Program-made: the position numbers and the translations under genes
In this document: piece after piece, positions 49,858 through 58,889 of the stretch
Layout: each line of letters opens with the position of its first letter
Position numbering within the stretch: position 1 is the first letter of the stretch
The notes under the pieces: model-generated
Told to the model about the DNA's origin: nothing
Database searches by the model: none
Seen by the model: the letters and a program-made list of their open reading frames with translations, nothing else
Source: UBA947 sp031550975
Lineage (GTDB): Bacteria > Cyanobacteriota > Vampirovibrionia > Gastranaerophilales > Gastranaerophilaceae
Length of the DNA: 64,000 nt
Direction: 5' to 3'
NCBI GenBank assembly: GCA_031550975.1
Contig: JAVBOC010000013.1
Span: forward strand, 1-64,000

Positions 49858-50340
49858 CTACTGCGGAGCGCATTCTCCGTTTTTGCTCATTAATAGTTTG
49901 TGGATTCTTGAGTAGTTGTCCAATTCTTTGTTGAAAGCACTCAGATTAAAATAAATCTGGTTTGGCATCGACATTTTTAAATCATATTTTGAATCAACAA
50001 CGTAAACTGACGGATAACCTGATACATAGAAGTCGCGTACCATTTTTTTGTTCGCTTCATCATCAACATTTATCATAACAAAGTTGTATTTTGTGCCTTG
50101 AAGTTTGCTCAAAACATTATATCTAGGCATAAATTTTTGGCAGTAACGGCACCAGTCAGCGTAGAAAAGTAATAAAATAGGCTTGTCTTCTTGTTGTGCC
50201 TGTTCCATTGTCATACCGATATTCCAATCTGACGGTTTTTTGTTTTTAGCGAAATCGCCGTTAGCCCACGCTAACCCAACCCAAGATGTGGCAACTAAAA
50301 CCACCAACGTAATTATCCCCAATATTATTTTCTTTTTCAT
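49858..50340 (-). CDS. Membrane-anchored thioredoxin-like protein
   Basis: 160 residues. Signal anchor KIILGIITLVVLVATSWVGLA, then a thioredoxin fold: PILLLFYADWCRYCQKFMP with the redox pair C-R-Y-C, and VSGYPSVYVVDS with the cis-Pro. It resembles DsbD-gamma/thioredoxin_7 reductases and likely reduces periplasmic disulfides or maturing cytochrome partners; no partner gene adjoins. GGAGG precedes the ATG. Confidence 0.85.
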   Translation of the reverse strand: MKKKIILGIITLVVLVATSWVGLAWANGDFAKNKKPSDWNIGMTMEQAQQEDKPILLLFYADWCRYCQKFMPRYNVLSKLQGTKYNFVMINVDDEANKKMVRDFYVSGYPSVYVVDSKYDLKMSMPNQIYFNLSAFNKELDNYSRIHKLLMSKNGECAPQ

Positions 50341-50483
50341 GCTATCCTCCCTTTATTTCCAATATTATATAACAAAAAAACTTGTATGAAAATTTGACTT
50401 GTCTAAGAAACCTACCGCGCATGTGGCATTATGAATTAGTTGGCGCAATTTTAGGGCGCAAAGTGGGTCAAGGCTCAGCCTTG

Positions 50484-51920
50484 CTACTTACCTATACAGA
50501 AATTTTCAAAAATATTATTCAAAATCTCGTCGGTTATGACTTCGCCGGTTATTGCGTCAAGGAAAAGCAGTGCGGATTTTAGGTCAATCGAAATCAGGTC
50601 TTGAAGCTCGTGAATATTCGCGGCAAGAAGGACTTGTTGCAAGCTCTCGCGGGATTTATCCAAACAATCCTGCTGACGGCTATTGGTGATAAATTCTGTG
50701 TCTTCAGACGAAAATCCGTGGGCAAATTCTTTTATAGCATCCTTCAATTCATCCATGCCATCGCCTGTAAGTGTTGATAATTGAATTGTGCAGGCATGTT
50801 CACCTTCTCCTGTCATTCCGGACTTGATCCGGAATCTTCCGCCGTCAATACCTGCATGAGCTGCGTGGGTGGAAGATCCTGAAACGGGTTCAGGATGACA
50901 ATTAGATTTACTAACTGATAACAGGTCAATTTTATTTGCAATTATCAGACGTTTTTTATTCTTGATTAATTCCAAAATCCTCTCATCTTCCTCTTTTATT
51001 CCTTGCGAAATGTCATAAATAAATAATATTAAATCCGCTTCATCAGCGGCTTGTTTAGAGTATTCAATCCCGATTTCTTCCACCTTGTCAGCGTTGTCGC
51101 GGATTCCGGCGGTGTCAGTGAGGGTTATTGCTACATCCCAGTCCAGGGTTTCTTTTAAGACATCACGGGTGGTGCCGGCAATGTCGGTTACGATCGCGCG
51201 TTCCATGTTTAATAGTGCATTAAAAAGCGAGGATTTGCCTACGTTCGGTTTTCCTGTTATGGCGATTTTAATCCCCTGACGCAAGACGTTAGAAGATTTT
51301 GCGCAAGCTAAAATGTCATCAATTTTTGCGATTGCTTTTTCGGTTTCGGCACAAATCCAGTCGTATTCAGGTTCTGCAACATCGTCGGGAAAATCAATTC
51401 CTGCAACGATTCTTGATAACACTTCAAAAATATCGTTTCTGATTTCTTTAATTTTTGTCCCCAAAACACCGGAGAGGTTTTTTGCTGATTGCTGCGCGAA
51501 ATTCCGGGTTTTAGCGTGGATTAAATCCGCGACAGCCTCTGCTTGAGAAAGGTCCAATTTTTTGTTTAAAAAAGCGCGTTTGGTGAATTCGCCGCATTCA
51601 GCGAGTCTTGCACCGTTTTTTAGAACAAGATTTAAAATGTTTCTAACTACGTTAATCCCGCCGTGGCAGTGGATTTCGATGACATCTTCGCCTGTGTAGC
51701 TGTGAGGTTTCTTAAACGGCAGAACGATAACTTCGTCAACAGGTTTGCCATCAATAATCCAGCCGTGAGAGATTTTGCCGGGTTCAAGAATGGGTTTTGA
51801 AAAAATGACTTTTATTATTTCAAAAGCTTTATCGCCGGAAATTCTAATTACTCCAACCCCGCCTGTTCCCAAGGGGGTTGCGATTGCTGCTATTGTGTCA
51901 AATTCGTGTGAAATATTCAT
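50484..51920 (-). CDS. mnmE: tRNA-modification GTPase MnmE with in-frame palindromic element
   Basis: 478 residues. N-terminal folate-binding domain (TPLGTGGVGVIRISG), GTPase motifs GKPNVGKS (223-230), TDIAGTTRD (245-253), DTAG (269-272), NKID (329-332) and the C-terminal CIGK box. With MnmG it modifies the wobble uridine of tRNAs. Residues ~339-373 (CHPEPVSGSS...GGRFRIKSGMT) are encoded by a complete family C palindrome; they fall between G4 and the LSTLTGDG (G5) loop, an exposed site. All catalytic motifs remain, so the gene is probably functional. TAAAAT lies 7 nt before the ATG. Confidence 0.95.
   Translation of the reverse strand: MNISHEFDTIAAIATPLGTGGVGVIRISGDKAFEIIKVIFSKPILEPGKISHGWIIDGKPVDEVIVLPFKKPHSYTGEDVIEIHCHGGINVVRNILNLVLKNGARLAECGEFTKRAFLNKKLDLSQAEAVADLIHAKTRNFAQQSAKNLSGVLGTKIKEIRNDIFEVLSRIVAGIDFPDDVAEPEYDWICAETEKAIAKIDDILACAKSSNVLRQGIKIAITGKPNVGKSSLFNALLNMERAIVTDIAGTTRDVLKETLDWDVAITLTDTAGIRDNADKVEEIGIEYSKQAADEADLILFIYDISQGIKEEDERILELIKNKKRLIIANKIDLLSVSKSNCHPEPVSGSSTHAAHAGIDGGRFRIKSGMTGEGEHACTIQLSTLTGDGMDELKDAIKEFAHGFSSEDTEFITNSRQQDCLDKSRESLQQVLLAANIHELQDLISIDLKSALLFLDAITGEVITDEILNNIFENFCIGK
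50809..50900. repeat. Family C palindrome inside mnmE
   Basis: CCTGTCATTCCGGACTTGAT...GGAATCTTCCGCC and GGTGGAAGATCC...GGTTCAGGATGACA form the inverted arms of one element. It contributes a whole number of codons with no stop in the mnmE frame. Confidence 0.85.
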
Positions 51921-51940
51921 GAAACTAATTTTAGCACGAA

Positions 51941-51975
51941 AAAAGCGCGTGCTCTCTCAAGAAAGCACGCACCAC
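51941..51975 (-). terminator. Rho-independent terminator
   Basis: On the minus strand GCGTGCT-TTCTTGAGAG-AGCACGC, extended by GCTTTTTTCG, ending the 234-aa gene transcript just before mnmE. Confidence 0.85.
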
Positions 51976-51977
51976 TA

Positions 51978-52682
51978 TTATTTGAATAAAGAGCCTAAAA
52001 TGCTCAGGCCCGTTCCCGATGCGGGATTTGCTGTGTTTATTGCATTCTTGACCAAATTACTAAGCAATGCAGAAGTGTTGAAACCGCTGCCGCTTGCGCT
52101 TCTGGATGCGTTGCTATAAGCATTACCCATAGAGCTGTTTTGGGCGGCAAGTCCCAAATAATCCAAGATTCTGGAGTCGATTTGGTTTTGCAGTCCGCTT
52201 GCAAAATCAAGATAGTCATAGCGTTTTGACAATTCATCGTTAACCAACTCATTTTGTTTTGCCAAAATGTCTTGTGCGAGTGAACTCATTGAATCCGCTC
52301 TTTTTGACTCGATGCCGCTCAAGTTGTCCATAAATACGGAGTTGTCGAAGTTGCCGAAACGGTTTGCAATATCAGTTTTTAGGCTGTTTAGCATCGGGGT
52401 GTACATGCTGTTAATAAGATTAACCCCTTGGTTTGTGTAAGCTCCGATTTGGTCTTGAAGCTGCTGGCGAACATCGTCTGAAAACACATTAACATTTGGA
52501 ACATTTAGTGCCAGTGTTTGTCCGAGGTAGTCATAGAGGGCTTTTTCGTTATCGTTCATATTGTATGACGAATAGACACTGTTCCCTTTCTTGTAATTGG
52601 AAGCAACTTTCTGTCCGTTAATTATAACGTTCCCGCTATAATAAGGCTTATTGCTTGAGGATGAAGACCCTAATTTGCTCAT
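51978..52682 (-). CDS. Uncharacterised Ser/Asn-rich protein
   Basis: 234 residues: MSKLGSSSSSNKPYYSGNVI at the start, a helical middle with long Asn/Gln/Asp segments (VRQQLQDQIGAYTNQGVNLIN) and a Ser/Gly-rich C-terminus (SNASRSASGSGFNTSALLSN). No signal or membrane span. Not recognised; composition is reminiscent of phage or flagellar structural proteins, which is not evidence of either. Good AAGGAAA ribosome binding site. Confidence 0.5.
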   Translation of the reverse strand: MSKLGSSSSSNKPYYSGNVIINGQKVASNYKKGNSVYSSYNMNDNEKALYDYLGQTLALNVPNVNVFSDDVRQQLQDQIGAYTNQGVNLINSMYTPMLNSLKTDIANRFGNFDNSVFMDNLSGIESKRADSMSSLAQDILAKQNELVNDELSKRYDYLDFASGLQNQIDSRILDYLGLAAQNSSMGNAYSNASRSASGSGFNTSALLSNLVKNAINTANPASGTGLSILGSLFK

Positions 52683-52847
52683 AAATTTTCCTTTCTTTGA
52701 TGAAAGGACAAGATTTAAAAATCAATGCAATAAACAAGGGGCGTATATGAGTCTATTATATCATATAATCCGCAGTTTGTAAATAAAAAAAAGCAGTTTG
52801 GACAAATCTTTAAATCTTATGCTAAAATGCCTGCAAAGGGGTATTTC

Positions 52848-53552
52848 ATGAAAAGATGTTTTACAAAAAAGGGGTTTACCTTAGCAGAGGTTTTAATAGT
52901 TTTAGCCGTAATCGGTGTTATTGCAGCGTTGACTATCCCAACTCTCATGACTAAATGGCGTGAACAGGCAACCGTAACCCAAGTCAAAAAGGCATATTCT
53001 GATTTAAGTCAAGCATGCGAACTTTTGATTGCACAGCGAGGCAACGATGCGATGCAGCAGATACTTCAAGGATATGCGTATGCGGATTATGGTGGTGCAA
53101 CAACATTGGCAACCGCCTTTGCTTCAAATATGCGTAACGCAAAACAATATGATACAACTAATATATACACAAATAATTCACTTGATTTAAATGGAAAACT
53201 AACAGGCATGGGTGGGGCTAATTACGGAATCTCTACAGCCAATGGTAGTGTGTTAACCTTTTGGATAGAAGACTCAAACTGTACTAACAACTGGGGCCCA
53301 GAATCTTACGGAAAAGTATGTGCAGTAGTTGAACTATTTACCCAACCGGAAAAACAGTCGCAATGGGGAGTCAATGTATTTGAGTTTCTTATAACCGCAG
53401 ATGGTGTCGTCCCTATAGGAGCTCCAGGTACTTACAGAGACTGGCTCTGCGATATTAACAATCCTCCTGCTGACAACAGCAATGGTCCAAACGGTTCTGG
53501 TTGTGCCTATTTAGTAATCAACAACGGCAACATGGATTATCTGCATCCATAA
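52848..53552 (+). CDS. Prepilin-like protein (type IV pilin / pseudopilin)
   Basis: 234 residues from the ATG at 52848 with AAAGGGG upstream. The class III signal FTKKG|FTLAEVLIVLAVIG has Gly before the cleaved Phe and Glu at +5, then a hydrophobic spine to residue ~33. The C-terminal part has two Cys pairs (SNCTNN, DWLCDIN, GSGCAY) likely forming the D-loop disulfide. It assembles into a pilus-like fibre after prepilin peptidase processing. No pilus machinery adjoins; it is isolated like the fragment at position 1-90. Confidence 0.85.
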   Translation: MKRCFTKKGFTLAEVLIVLAVIGVIAALTIPTLMTKWREQATVTQVKKAYSDLSQACELLIAQRGNDAMQQILQGYAYADYGGATTLATAFASNMRNAKQYDTTNIYTNNSLDLNGKLTGMGGANYGISTANGSVLTFWIEDSNCTNNWGPESYGKVCAVVELFTQPEKQSQWGVNVFEFLITADGVVPIGAPGTYRDWLCDINNPPADNSNGPNGSGCAYLVINNGNMDYLHP

Positions 53553-53591
53553 TTGAGTGCTGCATAAGGCATTGGACAAGCTTTGTTTGTC

Positions 53592-54602
53592 TTAAACTTG
53601 CATTTCTTTTTCAAAGCCGAATAATGAGCTGATAGACTCATCGTCGTGGATCCGCGCAATCGCCTGACCTAAAATCGGCGCTACTGAAAGCTGTTTTACG
53701 TTTGGAGGAAGTTTTGAAAGATCCAGCGGAATAGTGTTTGTTACGATGCATTCTTTAATCGGTGCACTAGCGAGTCTTTCGATAGCAGGACCTGAGAAAA
53801 CAGGGTGTGCTGCGCATACGAAAACTTCTTTTGCACCTTCTTTTTTGAGCAGACGAGCGGCTTCGCAGATGGTTCCTGCGGTGTCAATCATATCATCAAA
53901 CATCACGCAAACCTTGTCTTTAACATCCCCGATTACGTAATTTGCAATCGCTTCGTTGTGTTTGTCGCGGCGTTTGTCGATAATCGCAAGCGAGCAGCTG
54001 AGTTCTTTTGCAAAGTGTCTTGTTCGTTGAACCCCGCCCGTATCAGGGCTGACAGCTACCATATCATCAGGATTGAAGCCTAAGTTTCTAATATAATTTA
54101 CCAAAATAGGTGTTGCGTAAATGTGGTCAACAAGGATATCAAAGAATCCTTGGATTTGTCCTGTGTGTAAGTCCATCGCTAAAACCCGGTCTGTACCCGC
54201 TGTTGTTAAAAGGTCAGCAACCAATTTTGCCGTAATCGCTTCACGACCGGAGGTTTTTCTGTCTTGTCTTGCGTAACCGTAATAAGGGATAACCGCAGTA
54301 ATTGTTTTTGCACTGGCGCGTTTGAACGCGTCAATTATAATTAAAAGCTCCATCAGGTTTTCGTTAACAGGATTGCAAAGTGGTTGGATAATAAAGACGT
54401 CGTCTCCGCGGACACTTTCTTTTACTTGAACATAAATCTCACCGTCGGCAAAGTTTTTTACAACCATCGGTCCGACTGCTGTTCCCAGGTGGTCGGCAAT
54501 CTCTTGTGCGAGTTTAGGATTTGAGCGTCCTGCAAAAAGTTTGATATCGTGTGTAGGGTTAATTGCACGCTCCAATTGCTCATAAGGTAATTCCAAAGCC
54601 AT
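53592..54602 (-). CDS. prs: Ribose-phosphate pyrophosphokinase
   Basis: 336 residues. FAGRSNPKLAQEIADHLG, the flexible-loop KTSGREAITAK, catalytic DLHTGQIQGFFD and the PRPP loop VMFDDMIDTAGTI are intact. It makes PRPP from ribose-5-phosphate and ATP for nucleotides, His and Trp. Slightly longer than E. coli Prs at the C-terminus. AAAGGATA ribosome binding site; the ~180-nt upstream region holds a palindromic repeat. Confidence 0.96.
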   Translation of the reverse strand: MALELPYEQLERAINPTHDIKLFAGRSNPKLAQEIADHLGTAVGPMVVKNFADGEIYVQVKESVRGDDVFIIQPLCNPVNENLMELLIIIDAFKRASAKTITAVIPYYGYARQDRKTSGREAITAKLVADLLTTAGTDRVLAMDLHTGQIQGFFDILVDHIYATPILVNYIRNLGFNPDDMVAVSPDTGGVQRTRHFAKELSCSLAIIDKRRDKHNEAIANYVIGDVKDKVCVMFDDMIDTAGTICEAARLLKKEGAKEVFVCAAHPVFSGPAIERLASAPIKECIVTNTIPLDLSKLPPNVKQLSVAPILGQAIARIHDDESISSLFGFEKEMQV

Positions 54603-54785
54603 TATGTATCCTTTCTTGCTGCGCTCGCGTTAGTCGTGTCTTCGTTATTGCTTGGTTTGTCCTGCGGACCGCTTGAAAATCCAGCAATAACTTCGCACTC
54701 TGCTCGCTTGCGCTTTCTAATTCCGTACTGCCATGGAGAATTATAACTCCACCATTTTCCAACCACAAGTGAGTTTTAAGTTATA
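54603..54785. other. Leader region of prs with palindromic repeat sequence
   Basis: It contains ATTGCT...AGCAAT arms enclosing GTCC-TGC-GGAC, plus GCTCGCG and GCTCGCTTGCGC strings seen in other GC-rich repeats of the window. A TATAAT (minus strand, near 54743) would give prs a ~130-nt leader. No ORF or known riboswitch is recognised. Confidence 0.4.
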
Positions 54786-55535
54786 TTAAATAGAAGTCCA
54801 TACGGCTTGGATATGACATAAATCTTCGCCCGCAGAGTTTTTGACTATATGTACGGTCGTATCGCCAGAGATAAAGGCTGTTTTAACCGTGATGGCATCT
54901 CCATACTTAACCTCTTTTTTATAAACCACATCAAGCGTCTTGAGCTTGTGCGCAATCCTGAAATCATAACCCAGCGTCTCAAACGCCCAAATAAAATAAT
55001 TTATATTATTAACGTGCTCATTCACATCAATATCTTCATACCGGATTTCAAAATCTTTTGTGATAGAAAATTCTTGCGGCAGAGAAATTTTGCAAAAATC
55101 CAAATCGTCTTCTTGTGGTTCAATCTCTCGCATATATGGAGAATCAATCAACTGCGGCGCAACAAACCCGCCTTTTTCCGTGTTGACGATAGCCCACATG
55201 CTGGTCGCTTTACCCAAAAGTTTTGCGCCTGCTGTTATGGAAAAATTTCTGTACGCAAACAGTTTACGATAACCGCGCGGTTCGGTAATGATTTCAATAT
55301 TAAAAATTCCTGACGGATAATCCACAAATTCAATTCTGTATTTTAACAAGAACCAGGCATGATTATTTTCGCTCATAGCAGAATAGCCAAACCCTATTTT
55401 CTCAGCGTGTTCGCTTGCCATACTTTGCAAAAAATCAAGAATAGCAGAGGGTTTGACCGTCATATTTGGCTCCATCTGCGGGTAGCCCACCGGAAAATTC
55501 TTGCTATAAGTTTTTTCTAAAATGTCTGTTTGCAT
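54786..55535 (-). CDS. Acyl-ACP thioesterase
   Basis: 249 residues from the ATG at 55535. Double hot-dog fold typical of FatA/FatB-type bacterial thioesterases: VKPSAILDFLQSMASEHAEKIG near the start, then the catalytic-type NEHVNNINYFIWAFE (Asn-x-His near residue 170). It releases free fatty acids from acyl-ACP, common in gut bacteria. TACAAT ends 6 nt before the ATG, with no Shine-Dalgarno: leaderless. Confidence 0.86.
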   Translation of the reverse strand: MQTDILEKTYSKNFPVGYPQMEPNMTVKPSAILDFLQSMASEHAEKIGFGYSAMSENNHAWFLLKYRIEFVDYPSGIFNIEIITEPRGYRKLFAYRNFSITAGAKLLGKATSMWAIVNTEKGGFVAPQLIDSPYMREIEPQEDDLDFCKISLPQEFSITKDFEIRYEDIDVNEHVNNINYFIWAFETLGYDFRIAHKLKTLDVVYKKEVKYGDAITVKTAFISGDTTVHIVKNSAGEDLCHIQAVWTSI

Positions 55536-55605
55536 AAAATGATTGTACAACAAAAAGGATTTATAGTAGAATAAACTAGGGACAAATTATGTATAAGGGG
55601 ATATT

Positions 55606-55980
55606 ATGATGAAAAAGATTACAACACTTTTAATTATCACACTAGCACTTTCCGGCGCGCTTTTTACTGGCTGCGGCGCAAAAACCACTTACAATGATAC
55701 TTTCAAAACCGCTTTTTATGACTCGTTTGAAAGCAGTTTTTTCACCTCAACAGAAAGCTCTTTGCGCAAATACCAACTTTCAGACGCCCAGGTAACCGCG
55801 GTTATGTCTGCGCTGAAGAAAGAATACAGCAGAGATGCGCTAGTCGCTGAAACTTGGCCATGTTTGTCTGAATTGAACCAAATTGAAATGATGGGTAAAA
55901 AAGGCGAAGCCTGTATTGCTCCTTGGACGAACAAAATGGCAGAAGTTGCAAAGAATAGTGTGAAATCAGAAGGGAAATAG
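55606..55980 (+). CDS. Small lipoprotein, uncharacterised
   Basis: 124 residues with a signal peptide and lipobox LFTG|C (Cys near residue 23). The mature part is helical (DTFKTAFYDSFESSFFTSTE, ALKKEYSRDALVAETW) with one Cys pair. Not recognised. AAGGGG precedes ATGATG. Followed by a long terminator at 56013. Confidence 0.7.
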   Translation: MMKKITTLLIITLALSGALFTGCGAKTTYNDTFKTAFYDSFESSFFTSTESSLRKYQLSDAQVTAVMSALKKEYSRDALVAETWPCLSELNQIEMMGKKGEACIAPWTNKMAEVAKNSVKSEGK

Positions 55981-56012
55981 CAGCAAATCCATAAGTTGCA
56001 TTCAACCTTGAC

Positions 56013-56056
56013 GCAGATTAAAAAGAAACAGGTGCTATCTGTCTCTTTTTAATCTG
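56013..56056. terminator. Bidirectional terminator
   Basis: CAGATTAAAAAGA and TCTTTTTAATCTG pair over 13 bp, with AACAG/CTGT inside. It ends the lipoprotein transcript. The rest of 55981-56395 contains GC-rich repeat debris and a minus-strand terminator, no gene. Confidence 0.85.
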
Positions 56057-56246
56057 TGCCGCAGTGGACTTTCTTGCTCGTTCGCTTGTAATGTGTTCCC
56101 TCTCACAAACGCAACATTTAGTTGCCTTTGTTCGGCAGAGTGGTTTTTCTTTTCAGAAACTTTGTTTCTTCCAAAGAAAATACCTTCGCACTCAGCTCAC
56201 TCACGCTCGAACCAAAGAACTTGTTTCTGATCAGCAATCAACCAAT

Positions 56247-56282
56247 TAAAAAACCCCTCACTTGACGTGAGAGGTTCTTTAA
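56247..56282 (-). terminator. Terminator of the small membrane-protein pair
   Basis: On the minus strand AACCTCTCAC-GTCAA-GTGAGGGGTT then TTTTT. Confidence 0.75.
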
Positions 56283-56395
56283 TGGGGTCTGTTAGACAAT
56301 CTTAGAACTTTTTTGCTTCAAGTTGCCTAAACCCTCATGAGCATGTTAAATCAAAAAAATATTCTTGTCAATTTTTAAATTGCTAAAGAGTTTTT

Positions 56396-56851
56396 TCATG
56401 GACGACAATATTTTACCCTTCCTTTATCATGCCAGCTATGGTTTTTATTTTCGCATAATTCCTTTGTCATAGGCGCATCCATACCTATAACCATACCCTC
56501 TGCAACCTCACCTGTATCAAGATATTCATTCATATTTACCATGTGCCTAACAGCAGGTGAAAGTTCATACGAATAATAGCATACAACGAGTAAAAGTCCT
56601 GATAAAACTATCGCTACAATATTTATTTTCCAACTTAATATTGAATACCACATTAGACCAACTGTCGCTAGAGCAATGATTATAAACAAGAGTCCATCAA
56701 AACTTGAAAAGAATATCAACATCATTGCGCAAGACATTAAAAGTAATAATGATGTAGGTGCTGCGAAAATCGCTGCCGGAATACGCCAAAAAATATTTAA
56801 TGCTTTTAGCAACAACTTACCGATATTTTTTATATCAATTTTCCCCTGCAT
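56396..56851 (-). CDS. Small membrane protein, uncharacterised
   Basis: 151 residues. Three or four hydrophobic segments between residues 15 and 100 (IPAAIFAAPTSLLLLMSCAM, GLLFIIIALATVGLMWY, INIVAIVLSGLLLVVCYY). The C-terminal tail after ~105 carries Cys and His (ELCENKNHSWHDKGRVKYC), a pattern shared with the adjoining gene's ENCLKYEWIWYEKHKMC. Not recognised. Overlaps the upstream membrane protein by 17 nt, so they are likely coupled. Confidence 0.6.
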   Translation of the reverse strand: MQGKIDIKNIGKLLLKALNIFWRIPAAIFAAPTSLLLLMSCAMMLIFFSSFDGLLFIIIALATVGLMWYSILSWKINIVAIVLSGLLLVVCYYSYELSPAVRHMVNMNEYLDTGEVAEGMVIGMDAPMTKELCENKNHSWHDKGRVKYCRP

Positions 56852-57173
56852 ATTTTTTACCTTTTTTTCTATCTGACATATATTGCATCCAGTCTATTTT
56901 ACACATTTTGTGTTTTTCATACCAAATCCACTCATATTTTAAACAGTTTTCTTCATTAACAATAAAGCTGCCGCCTTCCGGCAATGTCATTTCTCGTCCT
57001 TCTTCGCAGTCGCCGTCCTCGATACAATAATCTGATTCAGGCAGAACACCCATTTTATCCAATACTGCAACGGCAACAAAACAGAATATGATGAAACCTA
57101 TTGCGGTCAACAAACACCCTGCGCAGCCTTTAAAAATAGTTATAAACATTTTCTTGATTTTCTCTTTATTCAC
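56835..57173 (-). CDS. Small membrane protein with Cys-rich tail
   Basis: 112 residues from a GTG at 57173, 6 nt after TACAAT (57180-57185, minus strand); upstream codons are considered promoter, not coding. One or two helices (CAGCLLTAIGFIIFCFVAVAVL). The tail CIEDGDCEEGREMTLPEGGSFIVNEENCLKYEWIWYEKHKMC contains four Cys (shown in part: CIEDGDC, NCLKYEW, KHKMC). Not recognised; same tail theme as the downstream gene. Confidence 0.55.
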   Translation of the reverse strand: MNKEKIKKMFITIFKGCAGCLLTAIGFIIFCFVAVAVLDKMGVLPESDYCIEDGDCEEGREMTLPEGGSFIVNEENCLKYEWIWYEKHKMCKIDWMQYMSDRKKGKKYAGEN

Positions 57174-57297
57174 TACGCAATTGTATATTTTTAAAGAAAA
57201 TAAAGCAAGCATAGTAGGCAATAATTCTGTTATTTTTTGTTGCAAATCTAAAATGATTATTTTATACTGATTTTGTTGGAGTTAAGGATATTATAAA

Positions 57298-58086
57298 ATG
57301 AAAAAGAAGATTATTATTTGTATAGTAACTGTGTTATTTTTACCTTGTGTTGTAGTTTTGGCTAAAAACTCCGGCATAATTTCTAGCACACACAATAAAA
57401 ATTCAGTGCAAGAATACTCTAAAGAATTGCAAGTTAATATTGCCGCAGGTAAATTTGATGAAGCCCTAAAATATGCGAATATGATTATTGAAGCAGAGCC
57501 GGAATGGTATCAAATGTATAATAACAGAGGATTAATACATAGAAACTTAGGACACTATGACTTAGCTATTGCAGATTTTGAAAAAGCATTAGAAATACAA
57601 CCCGATTACACGACAGCAAAAGCCAATTTAGCAAATGCAAAAATGCTTGCAGGTGATATAAAAGCTGCTACGAAAACATTAGAAAGCAACACAGGCAAAA
57701 AAGATTTTAACTATTATAACTCTTTAGGTGCTAGTTATATGCAACAGAGAGATTTTAAAAAAGCGATAGAATGTCTTGATAACTCGGTTAAAGAAATACA
57801 GAAAATGAAAGAAGTTGACCCTAAAGCATATGCGGTTTACATGAATAGAGGTTTTTCAAAATTACAATTGGAAGATTATAAAGGAGCAATAAGCGATTTT
57901 GACGTTTATTTAAAATATTTTGAAAATAACGGAGTAGGACTTTATTACAGGGGTATTGCTTATGGTTCAATTGGTAATATGCAACAATTCAAAGAAGATT
58001 TACAGGCTGCGAAAAAATATATTGATAGAAAACAATATCCTAGAGAATATGAAAATGCAGTTAAATATTTGAGTCAGTACAAATAA
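57298..58086 (+). CDS. Exported or anchored TPR protein
   Basis: 262 residues. N-terminal hydrophobic signal (KIIICIVTVLFLPCVVVLA), then about five to six TPR units, e.g. ALKYANMIIEAEPEWYQMY, AIADFEKALEIQPDYTTAK, AISDFDVYLKYFENNG. A periplasmic interaction scaffold by inference. AAGGATA ribosome binding site, TATACT upstream. Followed after 7 nt by the phosphoesterase gene. Confidence 0.82.
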   Translation: MKKKIIICIVTVLFLPCVVVLAKNSGIISSTHNKNSVQEYSKELQVNIAAGKFDEALKYANMIIEAEPEWYQMYNNRGLIHRNLGHYDLAIADFEKALEIQPDYTTAKANLANAKMLAGDIKAATKTLESNTGKKDFNYYNSLGASYMQQRDFKKAIECLDNSVKEIQKMKEVDPKAYAVYMNRGFSKLQLEDYKGAISDFDVYLKYFENNGVGLYYRGIAYGSIGNMQQFKEDLQAAKKYIDRKQYPREYENAVKYLSQYK

Positions 58087-58093
58087 TACAATT

Positions 58094-58885
58094 ATGAAAA
58101 AGATATTATTAATAACAGTTTCAATTTTACTTTTTGCTTGGCTTTTTGTTTATAGTACAACTATTGAGCCGAATAAACTTGAAGTGAAAACCGTTGAGAT
58201 TGAAGACACACAGTTATCGGGTTTAAAGGTTTTATTCTTGGGTGATTTTCATATTGCACCGAAACACGAAAAAAGATTACAGAAAATTGTTGAGGCTATG
58301 AATGAGCAAGAGCCTGATTTGATTTTATCTGTTGGGGATTTCGTGAAAGGTCATACAAATAAATCCACAATGCCTATTGAAATTATTGCAAAAGAATTAG
58401 GGAAAGCAAAATCGCAAGGGTTTTATACAGTTCTTGGTAATCATGATACTTGGATTTACGGTAATGAAATGATACCGATACTTGAAAAAAACAACATAAA
58501 AGTCTTGCACAATAGTAATATAAAACTGCGAATTAAAAATAAGGATTTATATATTGCAGGAATAGCGGATTTAGTAACTGATAAGGCTGACATCCCACTT
58601 GCAATGGCTGATACTCAAAAGCCTGTAATCTTCCTCACACATAACCCTGATGCGTTTGTTAAATTAAAGTCGGATGTTAATTTGGTTCTTGCCGGACACA
58701 CTCACGGCGGACAAATACGCTTGCCGTTGGTTGGTGCTTTGCTTGTTCCCTCACAATACAAATTTGAACATGGAATATATGAAAATGAAACAAACAAAAT
58801 GATTGTTACAAAGGGGCTTGGTAACAGTATTCTTCCTGTTCGTTTTAATTGTGTTCCTGAAATGATTGTGATTAAGTTCAAATAG
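58094..58885 (+). CDS. Membrane-anchored metallophosphoesterase (YkuE/YaeI-like)
   Basis: 263 residues. One N-terminal transmembrane segment (LLITVSILLFAWLFVYS) and a calcineurin-like domain: GDFHIAPKHE (metal site 1), SVGDFVKG, LGNHDTW, LTHNPD and LAGHTHGGQIRLP. The GHTHGGQ ending is typical of the YkuE/YaeI family that hydrolyses UDP-diacylglucosamine-like or other lipid substrates. Possibly co-transcribed with the TPR gene, although an AATAAT hexamer 6 nt before the ATG also suggests a leaderless start. Confidence 0.88.
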   Translation: MKKILLITVSILLFAWLFVYSTTIEPNKLEVKTVEIEDTQLSGLKVLFLGDFHIAPKHEKRLQKIVEAMNEQEPDLILSVGDFVKGHTNKSTMPIEIIAKELGKAKSQGFYTVLGNHDTWIYGNEMIPILEKNNIKVLHNSNIKLRIKNKDLYIAGIADLVTDKADIPLAMADTQKPVIFLTHNPDAFVKLKSDVNLVLAGHTHGGQIRLPLVGALLVPSQYKFEHGIYENETNKMIVTKGLGNSILPVRFNCVPEMIVIKFK

Positions 58886-58889
58886 CTTG

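Noticed and set aside
54603..54785. prs leader as a riboswitch
   Set aside because: No recognised aptamer consensus; the palindromes match dispersed repeat strings.
57174..57245. 24-codon N-terminal extension of the Cys-tailed membrane protein
   Set aside because: It spans the TACAAT -10 box; the GTG at 57173 fits the leaderless spacing seen elsewhere.
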